The notes: generated by a model from the letters alone, not told the origin. DNA of 17,500 nt from Penaeus vannamei (GCF_042767895.1 NC_091564.1:5147403-5164902), one strand, 5' to 3'; positions 1-7,850 are shown, counted from the first letter of the stretch. Made by a program: numbers and translations.

Positions 1-300
1 GAGAGAGAGAGAGAGAGGGGAGGGAGGTAGGGAGGTAGGGTGAGAGGAAGAGAGAGAGAGAGAGATAGGATCAGGCGGAAATGTAGGAGGAAGGAAAAGG
101 AAAGGCATTGAAAAACTGTGAATGGGTATAAAGAGGGAGAAGGAATAAGAATTTAGTAAGAGAGACGGAGAAGGCTTAGGAGGCAGACCGAGGAACAGAG
201 AGGAGCGTCAGAATAAGACACACAGACAAATCACCAGAGGGAAGGTGGGTGGGAAGGGAAAAAAGAAAAGAAAAGAAAGAAAAACAAAGAAAAGAGGAAG
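1..300. repeat. Purine-rich low-complexity block with (GA)n
   Basis: The block opens with a short (GA)n run, continues through GGGAGGTA-type repeats and a second GA run to about 66, and stays strongly purine-biased to about 300, ending in AAAGAAAAG-type A/G sequence. It reaches the window edge, so its true left end is unknown. I see no gene in it. Confidence 0.85.
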
Positions 301-304
301 AAAG

Positions 305-403
305 AAAGCGGCCAAGAGGATAGTGTTTACGACGGGGCTGAGCGAATCAAAGGATCGAGATGAAGAGGAAAAGATATTTTATGCGCTGAAGAATATCCCG
401 TGA
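305..403 (+). other. Short coding-like open tail, possible exon remnant
   Basis: One forward frame is open from about 149 to the TGA at 401-403. Its first part is only translated purine repeat (Lys/Arg/Glu rich). From about 308 the composition becomes mixed and protein-like, including a VFTTGLSESKDRDEEEK stretch and ending ALKNIP. There is no ATG. A GTGAGT donor-like hexamer sits at 400-405, but the exon side is CCC rather than the usual CAG. No pyrimidine-rich acceptor lies upstream. It could be an exon fragment, a decayed gene piece or chance, and I do not recognise the family. Confidence 0.12.
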
Positions 404-487
404 GTCTATATTTATTATGGCCGGCTCGGGGTTAGTGTGTTGGCGTTCGGGACTCTGTCTGTCTCGAGTTCAGTCGCCTCTTTTTAG

Positions 488-543
488 TGTGTGTGTTTCA
501 TGTGTGTGTGTGTGTGTGTTTCATGTGTGTGTGTGTGTGTGTT

Positions 544-598
<55 letters not shown>

Positions 599-606
599 CG
601 TGTGCA
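488..606. repeat. (TG)n microsatellite with 23-bp higher-order period
   Basis: Long TG runs are interrupted by TTTCA at 496-500, TTTCA at 519-523 and TTTCG at 542-546. The spacing is exactly 23 bp twice, so the interruption and its TG run were duplicated together as a unit. The last run is the longest and purest, then decays into ACGCGTGTGC. The forward and reverse open frames here encode only Cys-Val or His-Thr repeats. Confidence 0.95.
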
Positions 607-1008
607 TTCCTGTGTATCATAGGCATCAAATTAGACTGACAGACAAATGCAGAAATAAGACAGACACAAATAGTTGCGCCCACAGACGGCAGACGGACCC
701 ACCAACACAAGAAAAAAGACAAGGGATAATATATGCCTATAGAGAGAGAGAGAAATCAAAAGAAAAGAAACAGAACAACAGAAGCCCACGGCGTACGAGC
801 AGAAAAAATACACAGTAGACAGACGACACTCGGAACTTAACATGTTAACAAGGGCAGGAGGAGGGAGAGGGAGAGGGAGGGGGGAAAGGAAGAGGCAGAG
901 GGGAAAAGCGGGTGTGGGGAGAGGGGAGAGAGTCCCACACAGAGGGGGAAATCCAGCGAGCAATTTCCATTTCGATGATTGTGTAAGATTGTGCGTCTGG
1001 TAGGAGTC
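607..1008. other. Gene-free spacer, partly degenerate GACA and purine-rich
   Basis: The first half carries scattered GACAGACA-like words and A-rich sequence. From about 855 to 960 it becomes GGGAGA-type purine repeat. I see no gene, RNA or clear regulatory structure. Confidence 0.6.
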
Positions 1009-1009
1009 A

Positions 1010-1036
1010 CCCCCCCCCCCTCCACCCCACCCTCCC
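1010..1036. repeat. C11 homopolymer and C-rich tail
   Basis: Eleven consecutive C residues at 1010-1020 are followed by CCACCCCACCCTCCCC. The opposite strand is a G-run tract with quadruplex potential. Confidence 0.9.
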
Positions 1037-1139
1037 CTCGGACGGCGCATGTCAGAGGCCGGATGGAATATGTGTCGAAAATTGAGATGGATGGACGATA
1101 AGCTCTATTTGAAGTTGGGATTATGTCTCCGAGTTGAAA

Positions 1140-1258
1140 ATAGAGGGAAGGGGGATGGGAGGGGAAATGAAGAAGAAAAAGAAGAGGGGAGGAAAATGGG
1201 GGGTTTTAAATGTGAGTTAAGGGTTAAGTTCGAGGGGAAAGGGGAGAGGAAAAGCGTT
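1140..1258. repeat. Purine-rich low-complexity block
   Basis: G/A-biased sequence (GGGAAGGGGGATGGGAGGGG type) runs up to a short AT-rich stretch, where the strand bias flips to the polypyrimidine block that follows. No gene is supported. Confidence 0.7.
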
Positions 1259-1274
1259 TACGTATATATTGTCG

Positions 1275-1660
1275 TCGTCTTCTTTTTTTCTTTGTCTCTT
1301 TCTCTTTAACACAGCCTGTTTTCTCTCGCTATTTGTCTTTTCCTATTCTTCTTCATTCGACCTCTACTCCTCATTGCTCCTAACCTCCGTCCTCCCCCAC
1401 CCTCCATCCCTCCCTCCACCCCTCCCTCCTTCCCTCCCTCCACCCCTCCCTCCTTCCTCCTCCTCCCTCCTCCTCCTCCTCCTCCTCCTCCTCCTCCTCC
1501 TCCTCCTCCTCCTCCTCCTCCTCCTCCTCCACCTCCTCCCCCTCCCCCTTCCCTCCCTCCTCCTCCTCCTTCTCCTTCTCCTTCTCCTCCCCCTTCCTCC
1601 TCTTCCTCATCCTTCTCCCCCTCATCCTCATCCTCTCCCCCACCCTCCCTCCATGATTCT
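1275..1660. repeat. Polypyrimidine domain with (TCC)n core
   Basis: Nearly all C and T on the plus strand. It runs through CCCTCCCTCCA-type repeats (about 1395-1450), a pure (TCC)n/(CCT)n core of roughly 20 units (about 1467-1530) and then degenerate CTCC/TTCTCC repeats. Long open frames across it encode only Leu/Pro/Ser, or Glu/Gly on the other strand, and are artefacts. Long mirror-symmetric polypyrimidine is capable of triplex (H-DNA) formation. Confidence 0.95.
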
Positions 1661-1935
1661 TCTCTACCCAGCCATCGTATGAATCCAACATACTTCCCCC
1701 TCATGTCTATGTGGCACTGACCGTGTCACCCGAAAAGTCCCACTATGCGTGCGTAGATATACAGTGCATGCGTGCCTGTCGTGTGTCAAAATTAATGGGT
1801 TGTGTATGTGTTGTAAGTACTTACATGATTAATAATACTGAGAGGGTACTACGGCCGTGCGTGCTCCGTGCTGTATAATTTAATGGTGACGTGTCCTCGC
1901 TAATGGGCGGTGTTGGGGGCGTAGTGTTGTGTTAG
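1661..1935. other. Single-copy spacer with a 14-bp perfect palindrome
   Basis: The sequence is mixed in composition with no sustained ORF. It contains a perfect palindrome, TGTAAGTACTTACA, at 1812-1825. About one 14-bp palindrome is expected by chance in a window this size, so it is noted without a function. Confidence 0.5.
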
Positions 1936-2345
1936 GGTTATCATCATTATCATTATCATCGATCGTTAAGTTTTGCTCTTGTCACTGATGCTGATGTTTT
2001 ATTGTCGTTGTTTTTGTTGCTGCTACAGGTATGGCCATCATTATCATTTTCATCGTATTTACCAGTGTTATTTTCATTTTTATTATTACTATTATTATTG
2101 TTGTTGTTTCTTTCTATTATTATTGTTTTATTATTATTATTATTTTATTATAATAGTGATTATTATTACTGTAACTGTAAATATTATTGTTTTTATAATT
2201 GTTATTGTAATTATTATTGTTTATTATAATTGTTGTTTTTGTAATTATTTTGTTATTATTATTATCATTGTTATCACTATTTTTATTATTACCATTATTC
2301 GTATGATTGATTGGTATCATTAATCAATATTATAATTATTATCAT
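1936..2345. repeat. Degenerate ATT/ATC/GTT trinucleotide array
   Basis: The array begins with ATC repeats (TCATCATTATCATTATCATC) and passes into long ATT, GTT and ATC mixtures for about 400 bp. Heavy degeneracy suggests an old array. The open frames across it encode Tyr/Ile/Cys or Asn runs and are not genes. Confidence 0.9.
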
Positions 2346-2835
2346 CCTTTTTTATAGGGATGGCTATTCACGAAAATCGAGTCCTGGTTATTCAGTTATT
2401 ACGGTTGTGATGGGATCGACTGTATGTAGTCAATACGGAATATAAACAACGTATATATATGCATATTTGTTTAATCTAAAGTTAATGACCGTGGCTATTT
2501 TCCCATTTTTTTTTGGAAATGGAAAATCGCTTATTCCATTTTATTTTAAGTTGTTTTCACTGGAGTTTATTTTCGTTTCGCGTCGTGTTAATTAGATGTT
2601 ATGCCTATTCGCTCATTATTGATTGATTTGTTAATTTATTGGTATAAAAAGATTGTTTGGGTGTTTATTTTCTGGTTTGCTTTGGCGTATTTATTTGGTA
2701 TTTATTTAGTTCCTTATGATTAATTTGTGTGGTCATTTATATTATTACCTATGTAGCCATTTACTGTTTTCTATTTTGATTGATTTATTATTTTCATTAT
2801 TTTCTTATATGTTTGTTGTTTATTGTTTATTTATT
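2346..2835. other. AT-rich single-copy spacer
   Basis: About 490 bp of AT-rich sequence without an open frame of note. A small hairpin pairs CCATTT at 2503-2508 with AAATGG at 2517-2522. Nothing else is supported. Confidence 0.5.
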
Positions 2836-3000
2836 TGCTTCTCCATTCCGGCGAGTCGTTAACCGGTTATTTACGACGAGTTCTGATTGGCTATTCCTGA
2901 ATGGAGATTAACGTTACGCCATGGCGTTTTATGCGCTCCTTCTGATTGGCGTTGTGATTGGGCGTCCTCTCCCTTCTCCGTATTTTCAGGATTGGAAGGG
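2836..3000. promoter_or_regulatory. Candidate regulatory cluster: four inverted CCAAT boxes and an AACCGGTT palindrome
   Basis: ATTGG, the complement of the NF-Y core CCAAT, occurs at 2886-2890, 2945-2949, 2957-2961 and 2991-2995. Two copies share the longer context TCTGATTGGC. About 25 bp upstream of the first is TAACCGGTTA (2860-2869), a perfect palindrome containing AACCGGTT, which matches the known Grainyhead/CP2 consensus. The segment is higher in GC and CpG than its AT-rich surroundings. Clustered same-orientation CCAAT boxes are a known promoter feature and could point to a minus-strand gene start to the left. I cannot identify a transcript, so the promoter call is inference. Confidence 0.3.
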
Positions 3001-3142
3001 AGGGAGAAGTGGGAAGAGGGAAGAGGGAGAGGGACAAAGTTGTAAATGTTAGATTTTTCCCCCCTTTGCTTAGGTATTGTTATTTGTCGTTGTTATGAAT
3101 ATGTTTATGTTATTTGTATATTCCTGTTGTTCCTATTTTCGG

Positions 3143-3372
3143 TTGGCACTGTTGTTGGCACTGATATCCCCTCAAGTATTTGAAGATAGAGAGGTTTCAT
3201 ATTTTACAAGCTGGCACTCCTTGCAGCGGTGCCAGTGCCTCGGAGAGTGACATTCCCCGCCCGCCTGCCCTTGTGCCACCAGCCAAGCCGCCGCTGTCGT
3301 GGCCCTCCTTTTGCAGACGTGCTACAGAGTGCCAGTCTGTTGGAAGGCTTTGCATATCGAGAGAGACCGCCG
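3143..3372. other. GC-rich segment with GGCACT repeats and a hairpin
   Basis: GTTGGCACTG occurs twice in tandem at about 3143-3164. Downstream, CTGGCAC (3211-3217) pairs perfectly with GTGCCAG (3229-3235) around an 11-nt loop, and a second AGTGCC follows at once. The segment to 3372 is clearly richer in GC than its flanks and ends in the poly-C of the next microsatellite. An open frame crosses it (3180-3437 plus) but runs into the GATA repeat and shows no recognisable domain. It could be a decayed mobile-element piece or a structured transcript segment. Confidence 0.3.
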
Positions 3373-3424
3373 CCCCCCCCCCAAAAAAAAAAAAGATATA
3401 TATATATACATATATAGATAGATG

Positions 3425-3512
<88 letters not shown>
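3373..3512. repeat. Compound microsatellite C10-A12-(AT)n-(GATA)n
   Basis: Ten C residues (3373-3382) abut twelve A residues (3383-3394), then a short (AT)n run, then about 24 nearly perfect tetranucleotide units GATA/ATAG from 3415 to 3511 with one early GATG variant. Compound blocks of this kind grow by slippage. The Tyr/Ile/Asp/Arg or Ser/Ile/Tyr/Leu open frames across it are artefacts. Confidence 0.97.
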
Positions 3513-3814
3513 TATAATAAATAAAATAATGATAATGAAGAGAAAAGAATTTTTGATAAAGAAAAAAAATATTTTTGTGTAACAAAGATAATAGAGAAAT
3601 TAAGAAAGATAATAGAGAAGAATGTGAAGATACAGAAGAGAAGAAAAATAGGAATGTGAATTGTAATGAGAAGAGGAGAATTGAAAGGAAATAGAAGACA
3701 AGGAGAATAATCGAAAAGGGGATATGAAAAAGATAAAAGAAAGAAGAGATTCACCTAAATTCGCAAAGTATCGATTGAGCGAAAGGAAGAGACATCACAA
3801 AAAACGGGAGTGAA
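3513..3814. other. A/G-rich degenerate spacer
   Basis: Purine-biased, A-rich sequence with AAGAAAGATAATAGAGAAG-type words that look like decayed GATA/GAAA repeat. It contains no gene. Confidence 0.6.
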
Positions 3815-3830
3815 GGGGGGGGGGGGGGGG
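3815..3830. repeat. G16 homopolymer
   Basis: Sixteen uninterrupted G residues, which is long for a G run. It is likely to be slippage-prone and difficult to sequence accurately, so its length here should be treated as approximate. Confidence 0.9.
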
Positions 3831-3858
3831 ACATATTGTTGGATCTATACTTGTCGGA

Positions 3859-3896
3859 TTTTTTTTTTCTTCTTCTTCTTCTTCTTCTTCTTCTTT
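3859..3896. repeat. T-run and (TTC)n microsatellite
   Basis: A run of about ten T residues passes into nine or so TTC units. This starts a long pyrimidine-biased domain. Confidence 0.93.
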
Positions 3897-4375
3897 TGTT
3901 TATTGGTATTTTCTTTTCTTTTTTTTCTTGTGTTTTCGTTTTGATTATTTTTTTTTCGTTTTTATATATTCATCGCCTTCGCCCTCTTTCTTTCCCTTTT
4001 CCCTTCTCCTCTTTCGTATTTTTTCCGCTTGTCTAACCCTCTTATCCACCTCATCTCCTGTCTTTCCACTTCTTCTCCCCTCCCCTTCTCTCGCTCCTTT
4101 TCATCCCTCTCCTCTTCCCACCTCTCTCCTTCCTCCCTTATTTATCCCTTTTCCCTTCCTCTTCCCTCCCTTTTCGCTCTCCATCCTTCTTCTGTCACTT
4201 TTCCTTCCTTCCATCTTGTCACCGCCTACCCCTCTCCCCTCCTCCTCCCCTCATCACCCCCTTCTCCTCTTCCCTCCCTTTCCCTTTCCTCTTTTTCACC
4301 TTCTTCTATCCCTTCTCCCTTCCCCTTCCCCTCTTCATCTCCTCTTTCCCTCCGTTTCTTATACCACTGGCTTAT
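3897..4375. repeat. CT-rich polypyrimidine domain
   Basis: First T-rich (TTTTCTTTTC), then from about 4040 a nearly pure C/T sequence of CCCTTCCTCT-type words with no strict period. The Ser/Pro/Leu/Phe open frames (3928-4424 plus) follow from the composition and are not genes. Confidence 0.85.
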
Positions 4376-4387
4376 TCCTCCGATCTT

Positions 4388-4432
4388 CACCTGTGTTCAC
4401 CTGCTGACTCGCAACTTGGAGTGACTCACCTG
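4388..4432. promoter_or_regulatory. E-box / AP-1-like site cluster
   Basis: CACCTG occurs three times within 45 bp (4388-4393, 4398-4403, 4427-4432). TGACTC lies at 4404-4409, and a perfect AP-1 core TGACTCA at 4422-4428 overlaps the third E-box. CACCTG is the known core for Snail-type and some bHLH factors. The cluster sits in a short single-copy gap between two low-complexity blocks. Binding is inference. Confidence 0.25.
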
Positions 4433-4435
4433 CTT

Positions 4436-4469
4436 ACCCCCCTCCCCCCCTCTCTCTCTCTCCTCTCAC
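4436..4469. repeat. C-run and (CT)n microsatellite
   Basis: Two runs of C (CCCCCC and CCCCCCC) lead into a short CT run. It is minor and interrupted. Confidence 0.85.
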
Positions 4470-4499
4470 GCGACTCAGCTTTTGTTTGACTTTTAAATT

Positions 4500-4640
4500 T
4501 ATGGTTATTATTGTTATTATTTTTGTATTCCTCTTGCCGTTATTTTCTGCTTTTTGGATATTCTTGTTCATACTAATGTTATTTGTATTATTATTATTAT
4601 TATTATTATTATTGTTATTATCATCATCATCATTATCATT
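4500..4640. repeat. (ATT)n then (ATC)n array
   Basis: Degenerate ATT sequence leads to a clean run of about nine ATT units (about 4585-4612), then a run of ATC units (about 4618-4640). It resembles the larger array at 1936-2345. Confidence 0.9.
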
Positions 4641-4745
4641 AAGAGAGAAAACGAGACACATGAGGCTGACAGACAAAGAAAGTGAGACACAGAAAGAAGA
4701 TAAAGAATAGACGGGCAAACGAAAACAGAGAGAGAGAGAAAAAAA

Positions 4746-4935
4746 GTCGGGAATTTCGCCCCACGTCACAAAGTCTCCCAAATCTCGAGCCTTCGCCGTC
4801 AGGAGTGTAGCGCGCCGTCGGTCCTGCCTCTCGTGCGGTGCCCCTCATCCTGTCGGCGGCGGCGGCGCTGACGGGATCAAAGGGAATCCGAGAGTGAAGC
4901 TGTAACGCAACAATCGCATTCTGACGCAGGTAAAT
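4746..4935 (+). other. CpG-rich island ending in a splice-donor-like site
   Basis: A short stretch rich in intact CpG (GCGCGCCGTCGG, then a GGC repeat at about 4856-4870) lies between A/T repeats. It ends with GACGCAG|GTAAAT, where the exon side CAG and intron side GTAAAT fit a metazoan 5' splice site at about 4928|4929. This combination could be a CpG-rich 5' untranslated exon. The minus strand is also open across it, as part of the frame 4639-5448, giving a non-repetitive stretch (FDGTIYLRQNAIVALQLHSR), but that frame is otherwise poly-Lys, His/Pro and Cys-Val repeat and has no recognisable domain. Confidence 0.25.
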
Positions 4936-4965
4936 TGTCCCGTCGAAAAAAACAATGCGTGTGGC

Positions 4966-5050
4966 TTTTTTTTTTTTTTTTTTTTTTTTTTTTGTCTTCG
5001 TGATTTGTTTTCGTTTTTTTTTTTGCGTTTTTTTTTTGCGTTTTTTTCCG
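4966..5050. repeat. T28 homopolymer and T-rich run
   Basis: Twenty-eight T residues (4966-4993) are followed by T-rich sequence with repeated TTTTTTTTTGCG words. A poly-T on the plus strand equals a poly-A on the minus strand, so the 3' tail of a minus-strand retroposed element was considered. I see no element body or target duplication, so slippage repeat is the safer call. Confidence 0.9.
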
Positions 5051-5066
5051 TTCTCTTTTCTTTTCT

Positions 5067-5210
5067 TTCGGGTGGAGAGGGTGGGGGAGGGAGGAGTGGG
5101 AGGAAGGATGTGGTTGGTTGGATGAGAAGGGGGAGGTTTTGTGTGTCCATTGGGAAGTGGGTGTGTGTGACTTGAGTGTAGGGAGAGGGTACGTGGCATA
5201 GAATGCGTAA
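5067..5210. other. G-rich spacer with GGTGGG and GTGTGTG words
   Basis: G-biased sequence (GGGTGGAGAGGGTGGGGGAGGG) turns into GTGTGTGTGACTTG before the (CA)n tract. The GT strand and the following CA strand are complementary, so a weak fold-back is possible. No gene. Confidence 0.5.
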
Positions 5211-5224
5211 ATGGATAGATTTTC

Positions 5225-5232
5225 ACACACAC

Positions 5233-5330
<98 letters not shown>

Positions 5331-5405
5331 ACTCATACACATCCAATACGTACACACATACATAACATACATATCTAAAACACACGCACACGCACACGCA
5401 CACGC
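5225..5405. repeat. (CA)n microsatellite with ACACGC tail
   Basis: A nearly pure (CA)n tract runs from 5225 to 5328 with a single G at 5237. It is followed by degenerate TACATA/CACA sequence and a short hexamer array ACACGC at about 5383-5405. Frames across it give Cys-Val or His-Thr repeat only. Such CA/TG tracts can adopt Z-DNA. Confidence 0.96.
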
Positions 5406-5580
5406 TCAGTGCCGGGTCCGGTCGCCCCCGCTCGCCATTCCCACCCACGCCCCTGGACGCCTCTCAGAGGTTCCCCCAGGGGCGGCTCTGCTCGTACGGA
5501 CGCCCTCCGAATGATATGCCTCCTGTGCCCGGCCGCCGTCAGGAATTCGCGAGAAAATCCCCCGGCGTGTTGATGAAGAG
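5406..5580. other. Second CpG-rich island with nested inverted repeats
   Basis: This island is dense in unmutated CpG, unlike the flanking repeats. It contains CCCCTGG (5450-5456) that pairs with CCAGGGG (5476-5482), enclosing CCTCTCAGAGG (5460-5470), itself a self-complementary 11-mer around a single central base. The ten-base word GCCGTCAGGA here (about 5537) also occurs in the first island (about 4796). The minus strand is open (within 5406-5777) but proline/serine rich, without a known domain. It may be an exon or regulatory island. Confidence 0.3.
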
Positions 5581-5589
5581 GCTATGGGG

Positions 5590-5870
5590 TCGATAGCGGG
5601 GTGGAGGAGGGGGAGGGGGAGGGGAGGGGAGGGAAAGGAAGGGGGGGGGGAAGGAGAGGTGGGAGGCGGAGGAGAGGGAAGAGGATTAGGAGAAGGAGCA
5701 GGAGGAGGGGAAAGGAAGAATGGTAAATAATGATAATGGAAAAGAAAAAGGAAGGCGGAGAGGGGAAAAAGAGACATTTTGACCAGATTATGAAGGAGGG
5801 AGGGAGGAAGGAGGAAAAGGAAAAAATAGAAGTGGAGAGAGGGAGGAGTGAGTGAACGGAGGGAGTTTGT
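5590..5870. repeat. Purine-rich low-complexity domain
   Basis: GGAGGGGGAGGGGAGGGGAG-type repeat with a G run near 5641-5650, grading to A-rich GGAAAAGG words. The G-strand has quadruplex potential. The proline-rich minus-strand frames are artefacts. Confidence 0.85.
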
Positions 5871-5968
5871 GCTTTTTTACTGATAGTTGTTAGAAAGTAG
5901 ATTATGTTTCTTAAAAGAACGAGAGGAAAGTTTTTTTGTAATTTCCATTTTTCGACTTTATTGTTATC

Positions 5969-6577
5969 AAATATTTCAAAAAATACGAAACGGACCGAAT
6001 CTTAGGCTAAACGGACCGAAACGGAGCTTGTAGGATATCATTTTTATCTTCTGGTGCAAGAATTGTACTTCAAAGAACTGTTTAAGACCACAAGATTAAA
6101 ATTGAGCTGGTATCTGGCCTGGATATCAATGATTTATAAAGAATAATTTTCGGTTTGTTTAGTTGCGTGGCCATATTGGATACGAGATTGGCTGGACTTT
6201 AATAGTTGCATTAAATTGATAGAAATAATTTACAAGCTCCGTTTCGGCCCGTTTTTGCAGGTTCATAAGGACACCGAAACGGGCCGAATCGGAGGCGAAA
6301 CGGGGCTTGTAGGAGATGGTTTTTATCTATTAATGCAAAAATTGTGCTTAATATATAACTTTTAAGTCTAGCCAATCTTGTATCCAATATGGCCGCGCCA
6401 GGACACAAACCGAAGCAGGAGACTGAAAATTGTACTCTATAAATCATCGATTTGCAGGTCAGATATTAACTCAATTTTCATGATGTGGACTAAATAGTTA
6501 AGTACAATTTTTGCATTAAAAGAGAAAATCCGTTTTGCCTCCGTTTCGGTGCTCGTATGAACCGAAATATTCAAAAA
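5969..6577. mobile_element. Long fold-back element: two inverted copies of a MITE-like non-coding unit
   Basis: The sequence reads as a long imperfect palindrome with a centre near 6265. In the inner arms, GGCCATATTGGATAC at 6169-6183 pairs with GTATCCAATATGGCC at 6380-6394, and similarity extends through GATTGGCT and the poly-T/GCATTA segment to CTTGTAG. In the outer arms, 6025-6165 (TTGTACTT, AAAATTGAG, ATGATTTATA, TTTTCGGTTTGT) pairs with 6400-6520. A terminal module built on CCGAAACGG, AAACGGRCCGAA and CTTGTAGG appears four times: at both ends and twice back-to-back in the centre. Each half is therefore itself bounded by inverted termini and is the reverse complement of the other half. 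Flanks carry AAATATTTCAAAAA (5969-5982) and AAATATTCAAAAA (6565-6577), a possible imperfect target duplication. It encodes no transposase, and the 78-codon minus frame at 6211-6447 lies wholly within the palindrome. The family is unknown to me. A non-autonomous DNA transposon is the likeliest class. Confidence 0.75.
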
Positions 6578-6880
6578 GAAGTAATTGTTGATTTGATAAT
6601 AATAGATTCCAGTATGATGTCATTATTCTCTTAGGTGTTATTGTCATAATTCATCCCACTGATATTATCACCATCAAAATCGTTATCACCATCACCAACA
6701 CTGTTTTCATCATTTTCCTCACCACCACGTCATGACACGAGACTACACACAGTATCGGACCAAAGATGATAATGTATATTTTTGACAGTCACTCTCAACA
6801 CCACTGTCATCACCATCATTACTAACACATCACCCTAGACGGCACCCAGTCTTGTTGCATTGGATCAAAGAAAACTATTT
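6578..6880. other. AT-rich spacer with degenerate CAT/CAC words
   Basis: About 300 bp containing decayed ATC/ACC trinucleotide sequence (CACCATCAAAATCGTTATCACC) and a small GTCATGAC palindrome near 6730. I see no gene. Confidence 0.5.
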
Positions 6881-6898
6881 TTTTTTTCTTTTTTTTTC
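6881..6898. repeat. T-run
   Basis: Two T runs (nine and eight bases) are separated by a single C. Minor. Confidence 0.8.
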
Positions 6899-6918
6899 GC
6901 GATGATGGCCTAACAGCG

Positions 6919-7345
6919 ACGGAGGGGGGGGGGAGAAGGGGATAGGGGGAATTGAGAAAAAAAATGAGTGGGGGAGGAGGTAGGGGAAGAAGGAAAAGGT
7001 AAGAGAGGGAGAAAGGAATAGAAGAAATAGGGGGTGTGAGGACGAGGGAGATTTAGGAGGAAGCAGGATGAGAGGATGTAAAATGGAAAGGGTAGGGAGA
7101 GAGGGAGGAGAAGGAGTTAGAGAGAGGGGGAGAAGGAGTAGGTAAGAGAGAATGAAAAAGAAGAAAGGCAAGGAGGAAAAAGGGGAGTGCGAGAGTAGGG
7201 GAGAAGGAGGGAGGAGATACGGAGGCAAGAGAGAAAGGAGAGAGGAAAGGAGGAAAGACAAGGAGAAGATGTATAGGAAAAAGGGGGAATGGGGAAGGAA
7301 GGTAGATTATTAAGGGGGGAGGGGGTGGTAAGGAGAGGGAGGAAG
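6919..7345. repeat. Polypurine domain
   Basis: More than 400 bp of almost pure A/G on the plus strand (GGAGGAGAAGGAGTTAGAGAG type) without a strict period. The Leu/Pro/Ser minus-strand frames at 6875-7373 arise from composition. Together with the next T/C domain it forms one of several purine-to-pyrimidine strand switches. Confidence 0.9.
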
Positions 7346-7435
7346 GGGCACGGGGAGATTTTTCTTTTGTCACCGGGTTTTTTCCCCTAATTTATTTCTC
7401 AGAACAAGGGCCGTAAAGAGGAAGGGAAAGGGAGA

Positions 7436-7850
7436 TTTTATCTTTGTGTTTTTTGTTTTTTTTTTCACCTTTTCTTTTGGTTTCTTTTCGGTTCCTGCGA
7501 CGCTCGTTACTGAGATGTTTTTTTTTTTCCTTTTGTTTTCTTTCTTTTTCTCTTTATTTTCTTTTTTTCGTTCTTTTTTGTTTTTCCTTTTTTCTTTATT
7601 TATTTTCTATTTTTCCATGATCTCTTTCATTTCTTTTTTGTCTTTTTTTGATTTTTTTCTTTTCCTCTTTTTTCTTTTTTCGTTTCTTTTTTTTTCTTTT
7701 TTTTTTGCTTTCTTTTCTTTTTTTCTTTATCCGTTTTTCTTTTCTTTTTTTTTCCCTTTTTCATTTCTTTTTCCTTTCCTTCTTTTTCTTCTCTTTTATT
7801 TTCTATTTTTCCCTTTTTCCTCTTTTTTTTTTTCTTTCTTTCGTGCTGTT
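7436..7850. repeat. T-rich polypyrimidine domain
   Basis: About 400 bp of TTTTTC/TTTCTTTT repeat, mostly T with interspersed C. The Phe/Ser/Leu frame 7446-7917 is a translation of this repeat. There is no clean period, which suggests repeated slippage with substitution. Confidence 0.9.

Noticed and set aside
1812..1825. Perfect 14-bp palindrome TGTAAGTACTTACA as a binding site
   Set aside because: Roughly one such palindrome is expected by chance in 17.5 kb, and nothing around it suggests a function.
3197..3754. 185-codon minus-strand ORF
   Set aside because: Its core is the Ser/Ile/Tyr/Leu translation of (GATA)n and its N-terminal part is A/T-rich spacer.
4966..4993. Poly-T as the poly(A) tail of a minus-strand retroposon
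   Set aside because: No SINE promoter boxes, no element body and no flanking target duplication were seen beside it.
4639..5448. 269-codon minus-strand open frame
   Set aside because: It is mostly Cys-Val repeat from (CA)n, Lys repeat from poly-T and Pro/His/Thr repeat, with only a short non-repetitive part and no recognised domain.
6211..6447. 78-codon minus-strand ORF inside the fold-back element
   Set aside because: It spans the centre of the palindrome, so it reads through one half and back into the other. No transposase motif is present.
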